From Niabella sp. (lineage in GTDB: Bacteria; Bacteroidota; Bacteroidia; Chitinophagales; Chitinophagaceae), in NCBI RefSeq assembly GCF_030150205.1, contig NZ_JASLGT010000008.1, forward strand, positions 62,001-126,000: DNA of 64,000 nt. The letters run 5' to 3'. The position numbers and the translations under genes were made by a program. The notes under the pieces are model-generated. The model was not told the DNA's origin. It saw only the letters and a program-made list of their open reading frames with translations, and did not search any database. Below, piece after piece: positions 34,905-44,053 of this stretch (the stretch's first letter is position 1; each line of letters opens with the position of its first letter).

Positions 34905-37900
34905 TCATAACCCCAGTTCCAATCCAGCCGAGAACGTGCGGGGCAGCGGTAACGTGCCATAATCCATACCACTGCCGAGCGCATCGCTGTCAAACGCGTT
35001 GATGTTCGGGTCATACCAGGAATAATTGGTAAAGGTGTAAAGGTTTGTGGCCGACACAAATACCCGTAGTCCCTGGATGGGCGCCTTCTTTTTCAAATTG
35101 AACGCATATCCCAGGCGTACTGTCTGGATCCGCAGAAAGGAAGCATCCTCTACCATCCAGTCGGGGAACCGCTGGGAAAAGCGGATGGTATTGTTGGTAG
35201 GCCTTGTATATTGATTGCTGGTTCCGGGCCCCGTCCAGCGGTTGTCCCAGGCCTCCTGTGTGGCATTGAAATTACCACTGGTATTGTTGGCCCCCACCAT
35301 CCACTGATTCAGGTTAATGAGCTGATTGCCCTTACTCCCGATGATATTAAAACCGAAGGAAAATTTTTTATACGTAAACTCATGACTCATGCCATAGGTA
35401 AAATCAGGTGCGGGGTTCCCGATAATAGTCTTGTCGTCCTCGGTGATCTGCCCGTCTCCGTTCACATCCACAAAACGCGTCATACCGGGCTTTGCCTTTC
35501 CTTTTTCGGGCCCGGCATCCACTTCTTCCTGTGTTTGGTAAATACCATTGGTCTTATAGCCCCAGAAGGATGAAATCGGATAGCCCACCTTTGCCACCTG
35601 TAATGGTTGGCTCAGGATAATGGCTCCGGCCACCACATAAACACGGCCGTACGTAATGCCCAGCGATCCCATATCCAATACCTTATTGGAATATTTGGAG
35701 AAGTTGGCGGAGATGTTCCAGGTAAGCGGTCCTTTGTTGAATACGTTATAACTGGCTTCCACATCCACCCCCTTATTGAGTACCTCCCCGATGTTGGTAA
35801 ACATATCGCTGTAGCCGGAGGAACTGGGCAGGGCCAGGTTGATGAGCAGGTCGGTCGTATTCTTTTTATAGTAATCGATCGAAAAACTCAGGCGATCTTT
35901 TAAAAACGAAAGATCCATCCCTATATTGATTTGCTTTGTATTTTCCCAGCCAAGGTTGGGGTTCTGAAAATCGCTGAGCACATAACCGGGTGCAATGCCG
36001 CTTCCCAGCACCACATAGTCGATCCCGTACTTGGCCTGCGTGGCACCGATGGCTACGTTCTCATTGCCGCTGACGCCATAACTGGCGCGGAATTTCAGCG
36101 TAGATACCGCATTTTTCCAGTGCTCAAAAAAGGCTTCATTGGAGGCATTCCATCCCAATCCCACCGCCGGGAAGAAGTTCCACTTATTTCCGGGTGCCAG
36201 GCGGGAAGACCCATCCGCCCTTCCGGTAAGCATCACCACATACCGCTGGTCATACGTATAATTGACCCGGCCGAGGAACGACTGGAGCACTTTATTCCGG
36301 GGACCATTGGTAAGGAATCTTCCGGGCGACAATGCACTGTTGAAATTGTAGTAGGTCATCTGGTCTGAAGGAAAATTCATATTGGTTACACTGGTCGATT
36401 TATTGACCCAGCGCTGGTAGGAATAACCGGCTACAATATTCAGGGAATGTTTTTGATCCAGCACCTTCCGGTAGGTGAACAGATGATCTGCCAGGTAGTT
36501 GGTATTGGAATTATCTGCACGCGTAGCGTAGCCATTGGGAGCGGTATTGCCTACAAACGTGCCCCGCGGATAATATACATTCCGGAGTGAGTACATATCA
36601 TTCAAACCCGCGCGTAGTGTATACTTCAGGCCTTTTACAATTTCATAATCCACGCTCAGGTTGCTGATCAGCGTACGGATCTGCGTTTTATCCTTAACCA
36701 GGGTGGTTACCAGTACCGGGTTATTGGCAAATGTTTCATCCAGATCCCCATCCGCTTCAAAAGGTTCCTGCAGCGGATTGGTAACCAACGCCCCCATCAC
36801 CGCAGAAGAGCCCATGATACCCGTCCAGTTCGATTGCTGTCCGTAATACCGGTCTGCCATCGAAAAATAGTTCTTAATGCTGATCTTCAGTTTATCATTT
36901 ACCTGCCTCGAAAAATTAGCCCGGAAACCATAGCGTTTGTACCGGGCATTTTTAATGATCCCCCGCTGGTCTGAATAGTTGCCGCTTACCAGGTAGTCAT
37001 TACGCCCGTCCCGGCCGGATAAAGAAATCTGGTGGTCCTGCGATAACGCCGTTTCATATATGGCGTCCTGCCAGTTCATGCTGACGCCGGTGGCCAGTAT
37101 CGAGTCTATTGCATGTTGTGTATATACCGAATCCTTGCCGTCATTCAGGTTCGCTTCGTTCTTATACGTCATAAAATCACGGGCACCCAGCATTTTTATC
37201 CGTTTGGGCAAACTGCTCCAGTCAAACCTTGTGGTATAGGTGAGTTTATCCCGGCCATTGTTGCCGGCCTTGCCCGACTTGGTGGTGATCAATACCACTC
37301 CGTTAGCACCCCTTGAACCATAAATGGCCGTTGAAGACGCATCCTTCAGGATATCTACGGAGGCGATGTCATTCGGATTCAGGGAGGCCAGCGGGTTGGC
37401 GGCCGATATATCCAGTCCGCCGTCTACTCCCATACCGGCTTTCGTAGATCCATAGCTGGACTCTACCGGCTGCCCGTCAATTACGATCAGCGGCTGGTTA
37501 TCACCGGTCACCGAGGTTTTTCCCCGGATATTGAAGGTAACACCCCCACCGGGCTCTCCCGTATTGTTAATGATCTGTACGCCGGCCATGCGCCCTTGCA
37601 GTGCCTCTGTTACCGATACAAAACGATTATCCATTTCCTTATCCAGGTCCAGCTTGCTGATCGCGCCGGTCACATCGCTTTTCTTGAGCTGTCCGTATCC
37701 TACCACTACTACTTCATCCATATCCGATATGGTGGAATCGAGGGTAATAAACAATTGTGTTTTATTGCGGACCGCTACTTCCACCCGCTTGTATTGGGCA
37801 TGCGAAACAACCAGTACTGCATTCCCGGGCATATTGAGCGAAAACGTTCCGTCTGGTTTAGAGGTGGTGCCCGCACTGCGGCCTTTCACAACAATGGAAG

Positions 37901-38063
37901 CGTCCGCTACCGGGTCGCCCAATAAATTTTTTATGGTTCCGGTTACCCGGATCCGGTTATCCTGTGCCATTGTACTAATGCCTGTAAGCATAACTGCTAA
38001 CAGGATCAGCAATTGGTTCCGGTAGTCTGGAACCCTGCATTTTAATAATCCTACAATTCTCAT
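34905..38063 (-). CDS. SusC/RagA-family TonB-linked outer-membrane transporter
   Basis: A 1052-residue SusC-type importer. After the signal peptide (cleavage near STMAQ, residue 34) a carboxypeptidase-D-like domain (IRVTGTIKNLLGDPVADASI to about 115) leads to the TonB box MDEVVVVGYG, the plug (GRMAGVQIINNTGEPGGG, RGKTSVTGDNQPLIVIDG, ILKDASSTAIYGSRGANGV) and the barrel, ending LPRTFSAGLELGL. The N terminus lacks the extra secretin-like DUF4974 region of sigma/anti-sigma-coupled SusC proteins, in keeping with control by the HTCS. It begins the long minus-strand operon, with a promoter and operator-like repeats in the 394-bp gap upstream. Confidence 0.96.
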   Translation of the reverse strand: MRIVGLLKCRVPDYRNQLLILLAVMLTGISTMAQDNRIRVTGTIKNLLGDPVADASIVVKGRSAGTTSKPDGTFSLNMPGNAVLVVSHAQYKRVEVAVRNKTQLFITLDSTISDMDEVVVVGYGQLKKSDVTGAISKLDLDKEMDNRFVSVTEALQGRMAGVQIINNTGEPGGGVTFNIRGKTSVTGDNQPLIVIDGQPVESSYGSTKAGMGVDGGLDISAANPLASLNPNDIASVDILKDASSTAIYGSRGANGVVLITTKSGKAGNNGRDKLTYTTRFDWSSLPKRIKMLGARDFMTYKNEANLNDGKDSVYTQHAIDSILATGVSMNWQDAIYETALSQDHQISLSGRDGRNDYLVSGNYSDQRGIIKNARYKRYGFRANFSRQVNDKLKISIKNYFSMADRYYGQQSNWTGIMGSSAVMGALVTNPLQEPFEADGDLDETFANNPVLVTTLVKDKTQIRTLISNLSVDYEIVKGLKYTLRAGLNDMYSLRNVYYPRGTFVGNTAPNGYATRADNSNTNYLADHLFTYRKVLDQKHSLNIVAGYSYQRWVNKSTSVTNMNFPSDQMTYYNFNSALSPGRFLTNGPRNKVLQSFLGRVNYTYDQRYVVMLTGRADGSSRLAPGNKWNFFPAVGLGWNASNEAFFEHWKNAVSTLKFRASYGVSGNENVAIGATQAKYGIDYVVLGSGIAPGYVLSDFQNPNLGWENTKQINIGMDLSFLKDRLSFSIDYYKKNTTDLLINLALPSSSGYSDMFTNIGEVLNKGVDVEASYNVFNKGPLTWNISANFSKYSNKVLDMGSLGITYGRVYVVAGAIILSQPLQVAKVGYPISSFWGYKTNGIYQTQEEVDAGPEKGKAKPGMTRFVDVNGDGQITEDDKTIIGNPAPDFTYGMSHEFTYKKFSFGFNIIGSKGNQLINLNQWMVGANNTSGNFNATQEAWDNRWTGPGTSNQYTRPTNNTIRFSQRFPDWMVEDASFLRIQTVRLGYAFNLKKKAPIQGLRVFVSATNLYTFTNYSWYDPNINAFDSDALGSGMDYGTLPLPRTFSAGLELGL

Positions 38064-38278
38064 AATGACATTTTAGCAATTCAATAAAAAGATGGGGTGC
38101 GGTGTACCAGCGGTACGTGTTGCAATCGTAGCTGCAATATAACAACAGCCATAGCCACGTACTGTCATTATTGTAGGCATTGCTGTAATAATTGTCTTTT
38201 CGTTCTCCGGCAGCCAGGCCACCGCGGAACATCCTTTTACAACAGGAGTCTTCATGTCTGTTTAAAATTGTTTGGTGA

Positions 38279-38315
38279 AAAATAAAAGTCCACAAATTTA
38301 GTAGACTTTTATTTT
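38279..38315. promoter_or_regulatory. Perfect 12-bp inverted repeat flanking the susC -7 box
   Basis: AAAATAAAAGTC (38279-38290) and GACTTTTATTTT (38304-38315) are exact reverse complements separated by 13 bp. The spacer contains the susC -7 element. A protein bound here would cover the promoter core; alternatively the arms could form a DNA or early-transcript hairpin. Confidence 0.55.
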
Positions 38316-38324
38316 CCCCACCAA
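38293..38324 (-). promoter_or_regulatory. susC operon promoter
   Basis: On the minus strand a TTG (38324-38322) is followed after 21 bp by TAAATTTG (38300-38293), a full match to TAnnTTTG. Transcription would start near 38287, leaving a 5' leader of about 220 nt before the susC ATG, long enough for leader-based control. Confidence 0.65.
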
Positions 38325-38350
38325 GAAATCGCCCATCAAAATTGTTTTTT

Positions 38351-38387
38351 CGACATTTGTTACAGCAGTTGCGACATTTGTTACAGC
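38351..38387. promoter_or_regulatory. Two 16-bp direct repeats with 21-bp period (likely HTCS binding sites)
   Basis: CGACATTTGTTACAGC occurs exactly at 38351-38366 and again at 38372-38387, a start-to-start distance of 21 bp, two turns of DNA. The pair begins 26 bp upstream of the susC -33 TTG. AraC-type outputs of HTCS proteins bind spaced direct repeats upstream of susC-type promoters, so these are the best candidate sites for the regulator at 22727; they could also serve the divergent sulfatase. Confidence 0.65.
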
Positions 38388-38457
38388 CGTATGCCCTATT
38401 TACAGGGTTCAGATCAGCAAGAGTTGTTTATATTGCGGGAAGGAATACGGTAAGTGC

Positions 38458-39864
38458 ATGCGTTTGCCCCTGTTTAAATATCATATGATCCTTTTTTTGC
38501 TTTTGTTGTGCTTTTTTTCAAGGGCGCAGCAACGGCCGAATATTATCTTTATCCTTGCCGATGACCTGGGATACAGTGAACTGGGTTGTTATGGCAACAG
38601 CTTTAACGAAACACCTGCGCTGGACCGGCTCGCCCGGGAAGGGATGCGGTTCACCAGCTTTTATGCAGCGGCACCGGTATGTTCGCCCTACCGGGCGGCA
38701 TTGATGACGGGTCAGTACCCGGCACGTATTGGTATTACAGATTACCTGCGCCCCGGGGCCGCCCGGCACCTGGACACCAGTTATGTAACGCTCGCCGAAC
38801 TGTTAAAAGCACAGGGCTATCGTACCGGTATTGTGGGTAAATGGCATTTGTCTGGCTATGTCAAAGAAGGCGCGCCGGAAGAAACGCTTCCGGATCAGCA
38901 TGGTTTTGATGAAGTGTTGGTAAGTGAAAACCGGGGTATTGGCGAAGGAACCTATTTTTACCCGTATGATTTCAACCGCGAAATTGTTAAACAGCTGCCG
39001 GGCGCCCATGAATACATTACCGACCGGCAAAACTATGAAGCGCTTGAATTTATTAAACGCAACCGGCAACAACCCTTCTTTTTATTCCTCAGTCACTACG
39101 CGGTGCATACAACGGTACATGGGCAACCGGAACTGGTGCGTCATTTCCAGCAAAAAAAGAATGCCGGTACCAGTTCCCCCACAAAACAAAACCCCGGAAA
39201 CGATCCCTATAAAAAATGGCCTGCCGGATCAAAAGCTTCCGGGAACAATCCGCACCTGGCCGCACAGCTAAAAACAATTGATGACGGTGTAGCCGCAATT
39301 GTCGGACTTCTTAAAGAATTGGGGTTGGATCAAAACACGCTCCTCATTTTTACCAGCGACAATGGCGGAGAAACCACCATCACCACCAATGCCCCGCTGC
39401 GCGGTGGCAAAAGCACTTTGTATGAGGGGGGCGTTCGAGAGCCCTTTATTGCCTGGTGGCCCGGAAATGTAAAAGCAAGCGCCATTTGTAAACAACCACT
39501 GGCCAACTATGATCTTTATCCCACGTTGATGGCATTAACGGGCGCCGCAGGCAAACATCAGCCGTTGGACGGTATTTCGTTTGCTCCATTGCTGCACAAT
39601 CCGCAGGCAGCTATGCCCCAACGAAATTTTTACTGGCATTATCCGCTGGACCAACCGCATTTTTTAGGCGGACGCTCTGCCGGAAGTATTCGCAGCGGAG
39701 CCTGGAAACTGATTTCCTTTTTTGATGACGGGCATAAAGAATTATATAACCTGGACGAAGATCCCGGCGAACAAACGGATCTGTCTGCAAAATATCCCTC
39801 AAGAGTAGCCGGTTTGGATGCCGCGTTGCGCAACTGGCAAAAGGAAGTACATGCATCCCATTAA
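38458..39864 (+). CDS. Secreted sulfatase
   Basis: A 468-residue exported S1 sulfatase. The signal peptide ends near FFSRAQ (residue 24). Metal ligands are in LADDLGYSELGCYG and the formylglycine site is C75 in VCSPYRAALMTGQYPAR. GIVGKWHLSG and FTSDNGGETTI follow, and the C-terminal domain ends with KELYNLDEDPGEQTDLSAKYP. It resembles the minus-strand sulfatase at 26824. It is divergent from susC and is followed after 13 bp by a GH43 gene, so the two probably form an operon. The ATG at 38458 is the first in frame before the signal peptide. Confidence 0.93.
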   Translation: MRLPLFKYHMILFLLLLCFFSRAQQRPNIIFILADDLGYSELGCYGNSFNETPALDRLAREGMRFTSFYAAAPVCSPYRAALMTGQYPARIGITDYLRPGAARHLDTSYVTLAELLKAQGYRTGIVGKWHLSGYVKEGAPEETLPDQHGFDEVLVSENRGIGEGTYFYPYDFNREIVKQLPGAHEYITDRQNYEALEFIKRNRQQPFFLFLSHYAVHTTVHGQPELVRHFQQKKNAGTSSPTKQNPGNDPYKKWPAGSKASGNNPHLAAQLKTIDDGVAAIVGLLKELGLDQNTLLIFTSDNGGETTITTNAPLRGGKSTLYEGGVREPFIAWWPGNVKASAICKQPLANYDLYPTLMALTGAAGKHQPLDGISFAPLLHNPQAAMPQRNFYWHYPLDQPHFLGGRSAGSIRSGAWKLISFFDDGHKELYNLDEDPGEQTDLSAKYPSRVAGLDAALRNWQKEVHASH

Positions 39865-39877
39865 ACTTATTTTTATT

Positions 39878-40963
39878 ATGAAACGACTATTGTCCTTTTT
39901 CCTGTTGTTCTTATTCTTCCAGGTGGCGCCGGCACAAAATAAACCCGGGACCTCCCATAATCCATTGCCCGTACAATTTGGCGATCCGTATGTATTGCAT
40001 GTACAAGGAGATAAATATTATATGTATGGCACCGGCGGTGGCGCCAAAAAAGGATTCAACGCTTATTCTTCAACGGATCTGGTTAACTGGAAGGCAGAAG
40101 GCCAGGTTTATTCCGGTGATAATAAAAACGGATGGGGGATTCATTCATTTTGGGCGCCGGAGGTTTATGAGCGCAACGGAAAGTTCTATTTGTTCTACAG
40201 CGCCCAGTGGAAGGAAAACCCAACCAACGAACTAGAGAATTTCAAAATCGGGGTGGCTGTTGCAGATCAGCCAACGGGTCCGTTTATCGATCTGCAAAAC
40301 CGACCGGTTTTTGACCCGGGCTATCCCATCATCGATGCCAATGTTTTGTTTGAGCCCAATGGCAAAGTATATCTTTATTATTCCCGTTGCTGTTATAAAC
40401 ACCCGGTTAAAAGTGAAGTGGCCGATTGGGCCCGTAAAAAAGGCTGGTTCAATGAAATTGAGGAAAGCTGGGTGTATGGCGTGGAGCTGAAACCGGATTT
40501 CAGCGGTGTTATTGGTGCACCGGTTTTACTGCTGCGGCCTCCCGTTAAAATGAGCGACCGGCAATCGGAATGGGAAAGCCGTTCCGTTACTTCAAAGGAA
40601 GTGAACCGCCGCTGGACGGAAGGATCATTTATTTTTAAACACCGGGACCTTTATTATATGATGTATTCTGCCAATTATTTCGGCGGTAAAAATTATGCAG
40701 TGGGTTATGCTACATCTAAAAGCCCGCTGGGGCCATTTAAAAAAGCCGCTAATAATCCGGTATTACAAAAGAATGTTGAAAAGGGCGGTATTGTTACCGG
40801 AACAGGACATAACAGTATTACGTTTTCACCCGATGGCAGGCAAATGTACTGCGTATACCACGGTCGTACCAACCAAACGGGTGATGAACGGGTAGTTTTT
40901 ATTGATCCGATGGAGATCGATCAGCATGGAGTGTTAAAAGTAGCCGGTCCTACAACAAAGTAA
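39878..40963 (+). CDS. Secreted GH43-type glycosidase
   Basis: A 361-residue exported five-bladed-propeller enzyme of the GH43 type (arabinan, xylan or galactan side-chain hydrolases). The signal peptide MKRLLSFFLLFLFFQVAPAQ favours the ATG at 39878. The three expected carboxylates are all visible: D36 in FGDPYVL (base), D153 in IIDANVLF (pKa modulator) and E248 in WTEGSFIF (acid). HSFWAPEVYERNGKFYLFYS is the second-blade signature, and GTGHNSITFSPDG the last-blade His motif. The specificity is open. It is paired with the sulfatase just upstream and converges on the sulfatase at 41116. Confidence 0.9.
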   Translation: MKRLLSFFLLFLFFQVAPAQNKPGTSHNPLPVQFGDPYVLHVQGDKYYMYGTGGGAKKGFNAYSSTDLVNWKAEGQVYSGDNKNGWGIHSFWAPEVYERNGKFYLFYSAQWKENPTNELENFKIGVAVADQPTGPFIDLQNRPVFDPGYPIIDANVLFEPNGKVYLYYSRCCYKHPVKSEVADWARKKGWFNEIEESWVYGVELKPDFSGVIGAPVLLLRPPVKMSDRQSEWESRSVTSKEVNRRWTEGSFIFKHRDLYYMMYSANYFGGKNYAVGYATSKSPLGPFKKAANNPVLQKNVEKGGIVTGTGHNSITFSPDGRQMYCVYHGRTNQTGDERVVFIDPMEIDQHGVLKVAGPTTK

Positions 40964-41115
40964 AAGCCGCTATCTATCGTAATTCAATCTACTTATTGAT
41001 TTCTTTTCCCGCTGATTCCGCAGGCTGTTTCGCTGACCCAGGCTGAAGCTGTACTCTCCGTATAAAATCTGCACGATCTGCAGAACAGCATTCGTCTGCG
41101 GGATCAATATTCCGG

Positions 41116-43161
41116 CTAATAAAAATCGCCTGGCGTCAATAGCCTTTTTTCAAAACCAGGTCCGCTCCAGAACAATTCCAACTCCGGACGTTTTCCCTCA
41201 TTTTTAAACCCTACGCGTATGGGATGCAGACCGGCCTTTAGTATAAGCGTCTGTTGTATTGCTGTTCCCGGAGTGTAACCATAATCTGCATCCAGCAGGG
41301 CAATATCATGTAACCGGACAAAAGCCTTTCCATTCACTTTCACATAAAACGTATATGCTCCATCGGCCGGCACCCGGATATAGCCATTGAATGCGCCGGC
41401 ATCGGCATTGGATAAAGCAGTTTGAATGGTCTTTATATCTCCGGTACCCGATTTCGTGGGTTTTAATGTACCGGTTTGAGGCACCCATAAAAATGCGCCC
41501 TTATACAACTGGTATTGCATTTTCTTCTTTACTCCTCTTTCTGAAACCGAAGGTACAGCTACACTATCATAGGGACGCGGCGCTTCATCTGAATGTATGC
41601 GCATTTGCAGAACTTTGTCTTTAAACGCTTTTTGTAATGCCGGAAGTGCTGATGCTTTGTTCTGCTTCTCTTTCGGATCCTTCACTACATCATAAATTTC
41701 AAAATCATCATCGCTGCTTTTGATATCATAACGCACTCCAACATAATTACCCTCCCGTATAAACTGCATTTGGTTGCGCATCCGGTTCCGGTGATTTTGC
41801 TCAAAATCTGCATAGCCGGGCGTTTTCCCATCAAAAAAATATTCAGAATAAAGCGTTTGTTTTTGCTGCACGCCTTTTCCCGTAAGTGCCGGTAGCAGCG
41901 ACACACCATCCGTTCTTGCGGGAGCGGTCATTCCGGCAGCTTCCAGCAATGTGGGCATCCAATCCGACAAAAAAGAAGGTTGAAGTACGGTTTTGCCGGG
42001 ATTTACATTTCCCTTCCATTGCACGATCGTTGGAGTACGCATACCGCCTTCCCACTGATCCCGCTTAATGCCATCAAAAGGTCCATAGCCCTTGAAAAAC
42101 TCGGGCGTATAGTCTTCTTTAAGATACGATTCCTGCGAAGGCCCGTTGTCGGAAGTAAAAATTACGATCGTATTGTCATCGATCTTCAGATCTTTTAGCA
42201 ATTGTAACAAATCCCCTACCTGCGCATCCAGGCGCTGTACCACGGTAGCATAGCGTTTATTGACATCCTTCCAGGGCGTCATTTTACCGGTAGCCCTGTC
42301 CAGGTACTGCGCATGTTCAAATTCAGGAGCCATCCAGGAATCAATGTCCCCAGAAGCGGTATTGATCATATGCCCCGGGGTTCCCGTCCACTTCAAACCA
42401 CCGGTAAGACCGCCGCCAGAAGGATAAGCCTGGGTGGGTAATTCAATCACTGCATGTGGCGTGTCATAGGCCAGGTACATAAAGAACGGGGCACCGGCCT
42501 TTGATTTTTTGTAATCGATAATCCATTGCTTGGCGCGTGCCGTCCACAGATCACCTGTATAGCATTTATCCAGTCCTTCAGTAACATTTACTGTGTTATC
42601 ATATACTTCCTTTGTTTTCCTGTAGAGGCCCTCTTTTGGATAATGTTCATGCCCATCACTGTGCCGGATATAACCGTAATAATAATCAAACCCACGCTTT
42701 AGCGGGTGGCCCGGCCAGTCTTTTTTATCAGTACCCTGCAATCCCCATTTCCCGATTGCTACCGTATTGTATCCCCCTGCCTTTAAAGTAGATGCGATGG
42801 TATAATTATCTTCCAGTGCTTTATCAAACTGATTGTTGCGCACCACGGCATGTCCCTGGGTAACGCCTGTTAACAGGGATGACCTGGACGATGCGCATAC
42901 CGGGGCATTCGCATATTGTTGTGTAAAAATGGCGCCGCCGGAAGCCATCCGGTCAAGAGAAGGCGTTATCATAAAAGGAACGGCCGGGTCTTTTAAGGCC
43001 CGGCGGGCATTTTGATGAAACACACCTACGTCTCCATACCCCAGGTCATCCACCAGGATGAAAATAATGTTGGGACGGGGTTTACCGGCTTGTGCCCAAA
43101 CACCGGATGCCAGCAGCAGACAGGAAAAAAGAACGATTTTGCGCATAAGAACCAGTTTCAT
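41116..43161 (-). CDS. Secreted sulfatase with C-terminal PA14-like domain
   Basis: An exported S1 sulfatase of about 681 residues. In-frame ATGs at 43176, 43161 and 43146 all precede the signal peptide MRKIVLFSCLLLASGVWAQ; I take 43161, without strong evidence. Metal ligands are in LVDDLGYGDVGVFHQNARR, and the formylglycine site is the Cys of VCASSRSSLLTG, in the C-x-S-x-R form rather than C-x-P-x-R. IGKWGLQG takes the place of GKWHL. From about residue 540 a PA14-like beta domain follows (GYIRVPADGAYTFYVKVNG, LLDADYGYTPG, LELFWSGPGFEK), which binds sugars in many glycosidases. The gene ends convergently to GH43. Confidence 0.9.
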   Translation of the reverse strand: MKLVLMRKIVLFSCLLLASGVWAQAGKPRPNIIFILVDDLGYGDVGVFHQNARRALKDPAVPFMITPSLDRMASGGAIFTQQYANAPVCASSRSSLLTGVTQGHAVVRNNQFDKALEDNYTIASTLKAGGYNTVAIGKWGLQGTDKKDWPGHPLKRGFDYYYGYIRHSDGHEHYPKEGLYRKTKEVYDNTVNVTEGLDKCYTGDLWTARAKQWIIDYKKSKAGAPFFMYLAYDTPHAVIELPTQAYPSGGGLTGGLKWTGTPGHMINTASGDIDSWMAPEFEHAQYLDRATGKMTPWKDVNKRYATVVQRLDAQVGDLLQLLKDLKIDDNTIVIFTSDNGPSQESYLKEDYTPEFFKGYGPFDGIKRDQWEGGMRTPTIVQWKGNVNPGKTVLQPSFLSDWMPTLLEAAGMTAPARTDGVSLLPALTGKGVQQKQTLYSEYFFDGKTPGYADFEQNHRNRMRNQMQFIREGNYVGVRYDIKSSDDDFEIYDVVKDPKEKQNKASALPALQKAFKDKVLQMRIHSDEAPRPYDSVAVPSVSERGVKKKMQYQLYKGAFLWVPQTGTLKPTKSGTGDIKTIQTALSNADAGAFNGYIRVPADGAYTFYVKVNGKAFVRLHDIALLDADYGYTPGTAIQQTLILKAGLHPIRVGFKNEGKRPELELFWSGPGFEKRLLTPGDFY

Positions 43162-43232
43162 TTTGCGAGCGATCAAACCTGGATGAAATTATTAAGGGAA
43201 CGCTTCCCGGACGCGATGGTTTAATACCTTCA

Positions 43233-44045
43233 CTAAAAACCTATTTTAAGTATGGCCTGTACCGGACGATGATCGGATGCATAATCCTCCTCAATCACGC
43301 GGTGTGAAAGGACCGAAAATGCTTTACCCGGTTTAAACGCAATAAAATCAATGGCCTGTTTTTCTTTACCCTCTTCTATCGTAAAGGCGCAATTGTGACA
43401 GGTGCGGGTAAACGCTTTATCAAGCAACTGAATCGTTTCACTTTTTTCAGTTGCATTAAAATCCCCGCCGATGATCACCGGTAACGGCTCGTTCGCAAGG
43501 ATCCTGTTCACCTCGGTCATTTGTAATTTACCGTTGGTTTTTCCATGAAAATCAAGATGTGTTGAGGCTACTCTTATTTTTTTTCCTCCTGGTAATGTAA
43601 CTACGGCTAACGACAATACCCGGGGCTCTCCGCCCGTTGCAGGATCTGTTGGTAATTTATGTGTTGACATATCTGATAGCGGGTATTTCGAAAGGATCAT
43701 AATTCCATAATCGCCCCCATCATGGTCGATCGATTTTGAAAAGTGAAAAGAATGATATCCTGTTTTTTCCGACAACAACGCCGCCTGGTTGATCTTACCC
43801 GAACGACCGATATTTACATCGATCTCCTGCAGGGCCACCACATCCGGGTTTTCCCTTTTTATCACCTGTGCGATCGCATCTACATCTATAACCCCCGGTT
43901 TAGAAGGAGGATTACAATGATGTACATTATATGACATAAACGTAATGGCATCTATACCCGCCTTGCTTTTCCCCGGCGCAGTTTTCCGGGCACATGAAAT
44001 CATTGCTAATACGACCAGGAAACCAAGTACACTGAATTTTCTCAT
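43233..44045 (-). CDS. Exported endonuclease/exonuclease/phosphatase-fold hydrolase
   Basis: A 270-residue lipoprotein-like or exported protein (MRKFSVLGFLVVLAMISCAR, Cys18) of the EEP superfamily, whose members cut phosphodiesters in nucleic acids, lipids or sugar phosphates. The metal and catalytic residues are in place: SYNVHHC, VVALQEIDVN (Glu), VASTHLDFHG (His), IGGDFNATEKS (Asp and Asn) and the closing SDHRPVQA. The substrate is unknown. It is followed upstream by an AraC regulator gene with only 8 bp between them, so the two are cotranscribed. The lipid anchor and the PUL context favour a phosphoester on a sugar or lipid, which is inference. Confidence 0.85.
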   Translation of the reverse strand: MRKFSVLGFLVVLAMISCARKTAPGKSKAGIDAITFMSYNVHHCNPPSKPGVIDVDAIAQVIKRENPDVVALQEIDVNIGRSGKINQAALLSEKTGYHSFHFSKSIDHDGGDYGIMILSKYPLSDMSTHKLPTDPATGGEPRVLSLAVVTLPGGKKIRVASTHLDFHGKTNGKLQMTEVNRILANEPLPVIIGGDFNATEKSETIQLLDKAFTRTCHNCAFTIEEGKEKQAIDFIAFKPGKAFSVLSHRVIEEDYASDHRPVQAILKIGF

Positions 44046-44053
44046 AACTTTTT

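Larger units (their letters stand above)
38064..38457. other. Divergent regulatory gap between susC and the plus-strand sulfatase
   Basis: This 394-bp stretch holds no convincing gene. The susC-proximal part (38064-38270) is a leader of over 200 bp with short repeats of CATA/GTAC-like words. The middle has the susC promoter inside an inverted repeat, and 38351-38387 holds paired direct repeats. The last 70 bp before the sulfatase at 38458 contain TATATTG at about 38429, a poor -7 candidate. Confidence 0.6.

Noticed and set aside
37975..38295. Possible 106-codon gene in the susC upstream gap, minus strand
   Set aside because: It overlaps the susC signal sequence in another frame, and its composition (runs of YY, CYY, NDS) looks like translated repeat DNA. 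It is better read as leader.
40964..41115. Search for a bidirectional terminator in the convergent gap between GH43 and the sulfatase
   Set aside because: Only short imperfect stems without T runs were found.
42206..42221. Sequence close to the susC direct-repeat word (TGTAACAAAT) inside a sulfatase gene
   Set aside because: It shares only about ten bases, is single, and falls in coding sequence for GDLLQLL, so chance is the simplest explanation.
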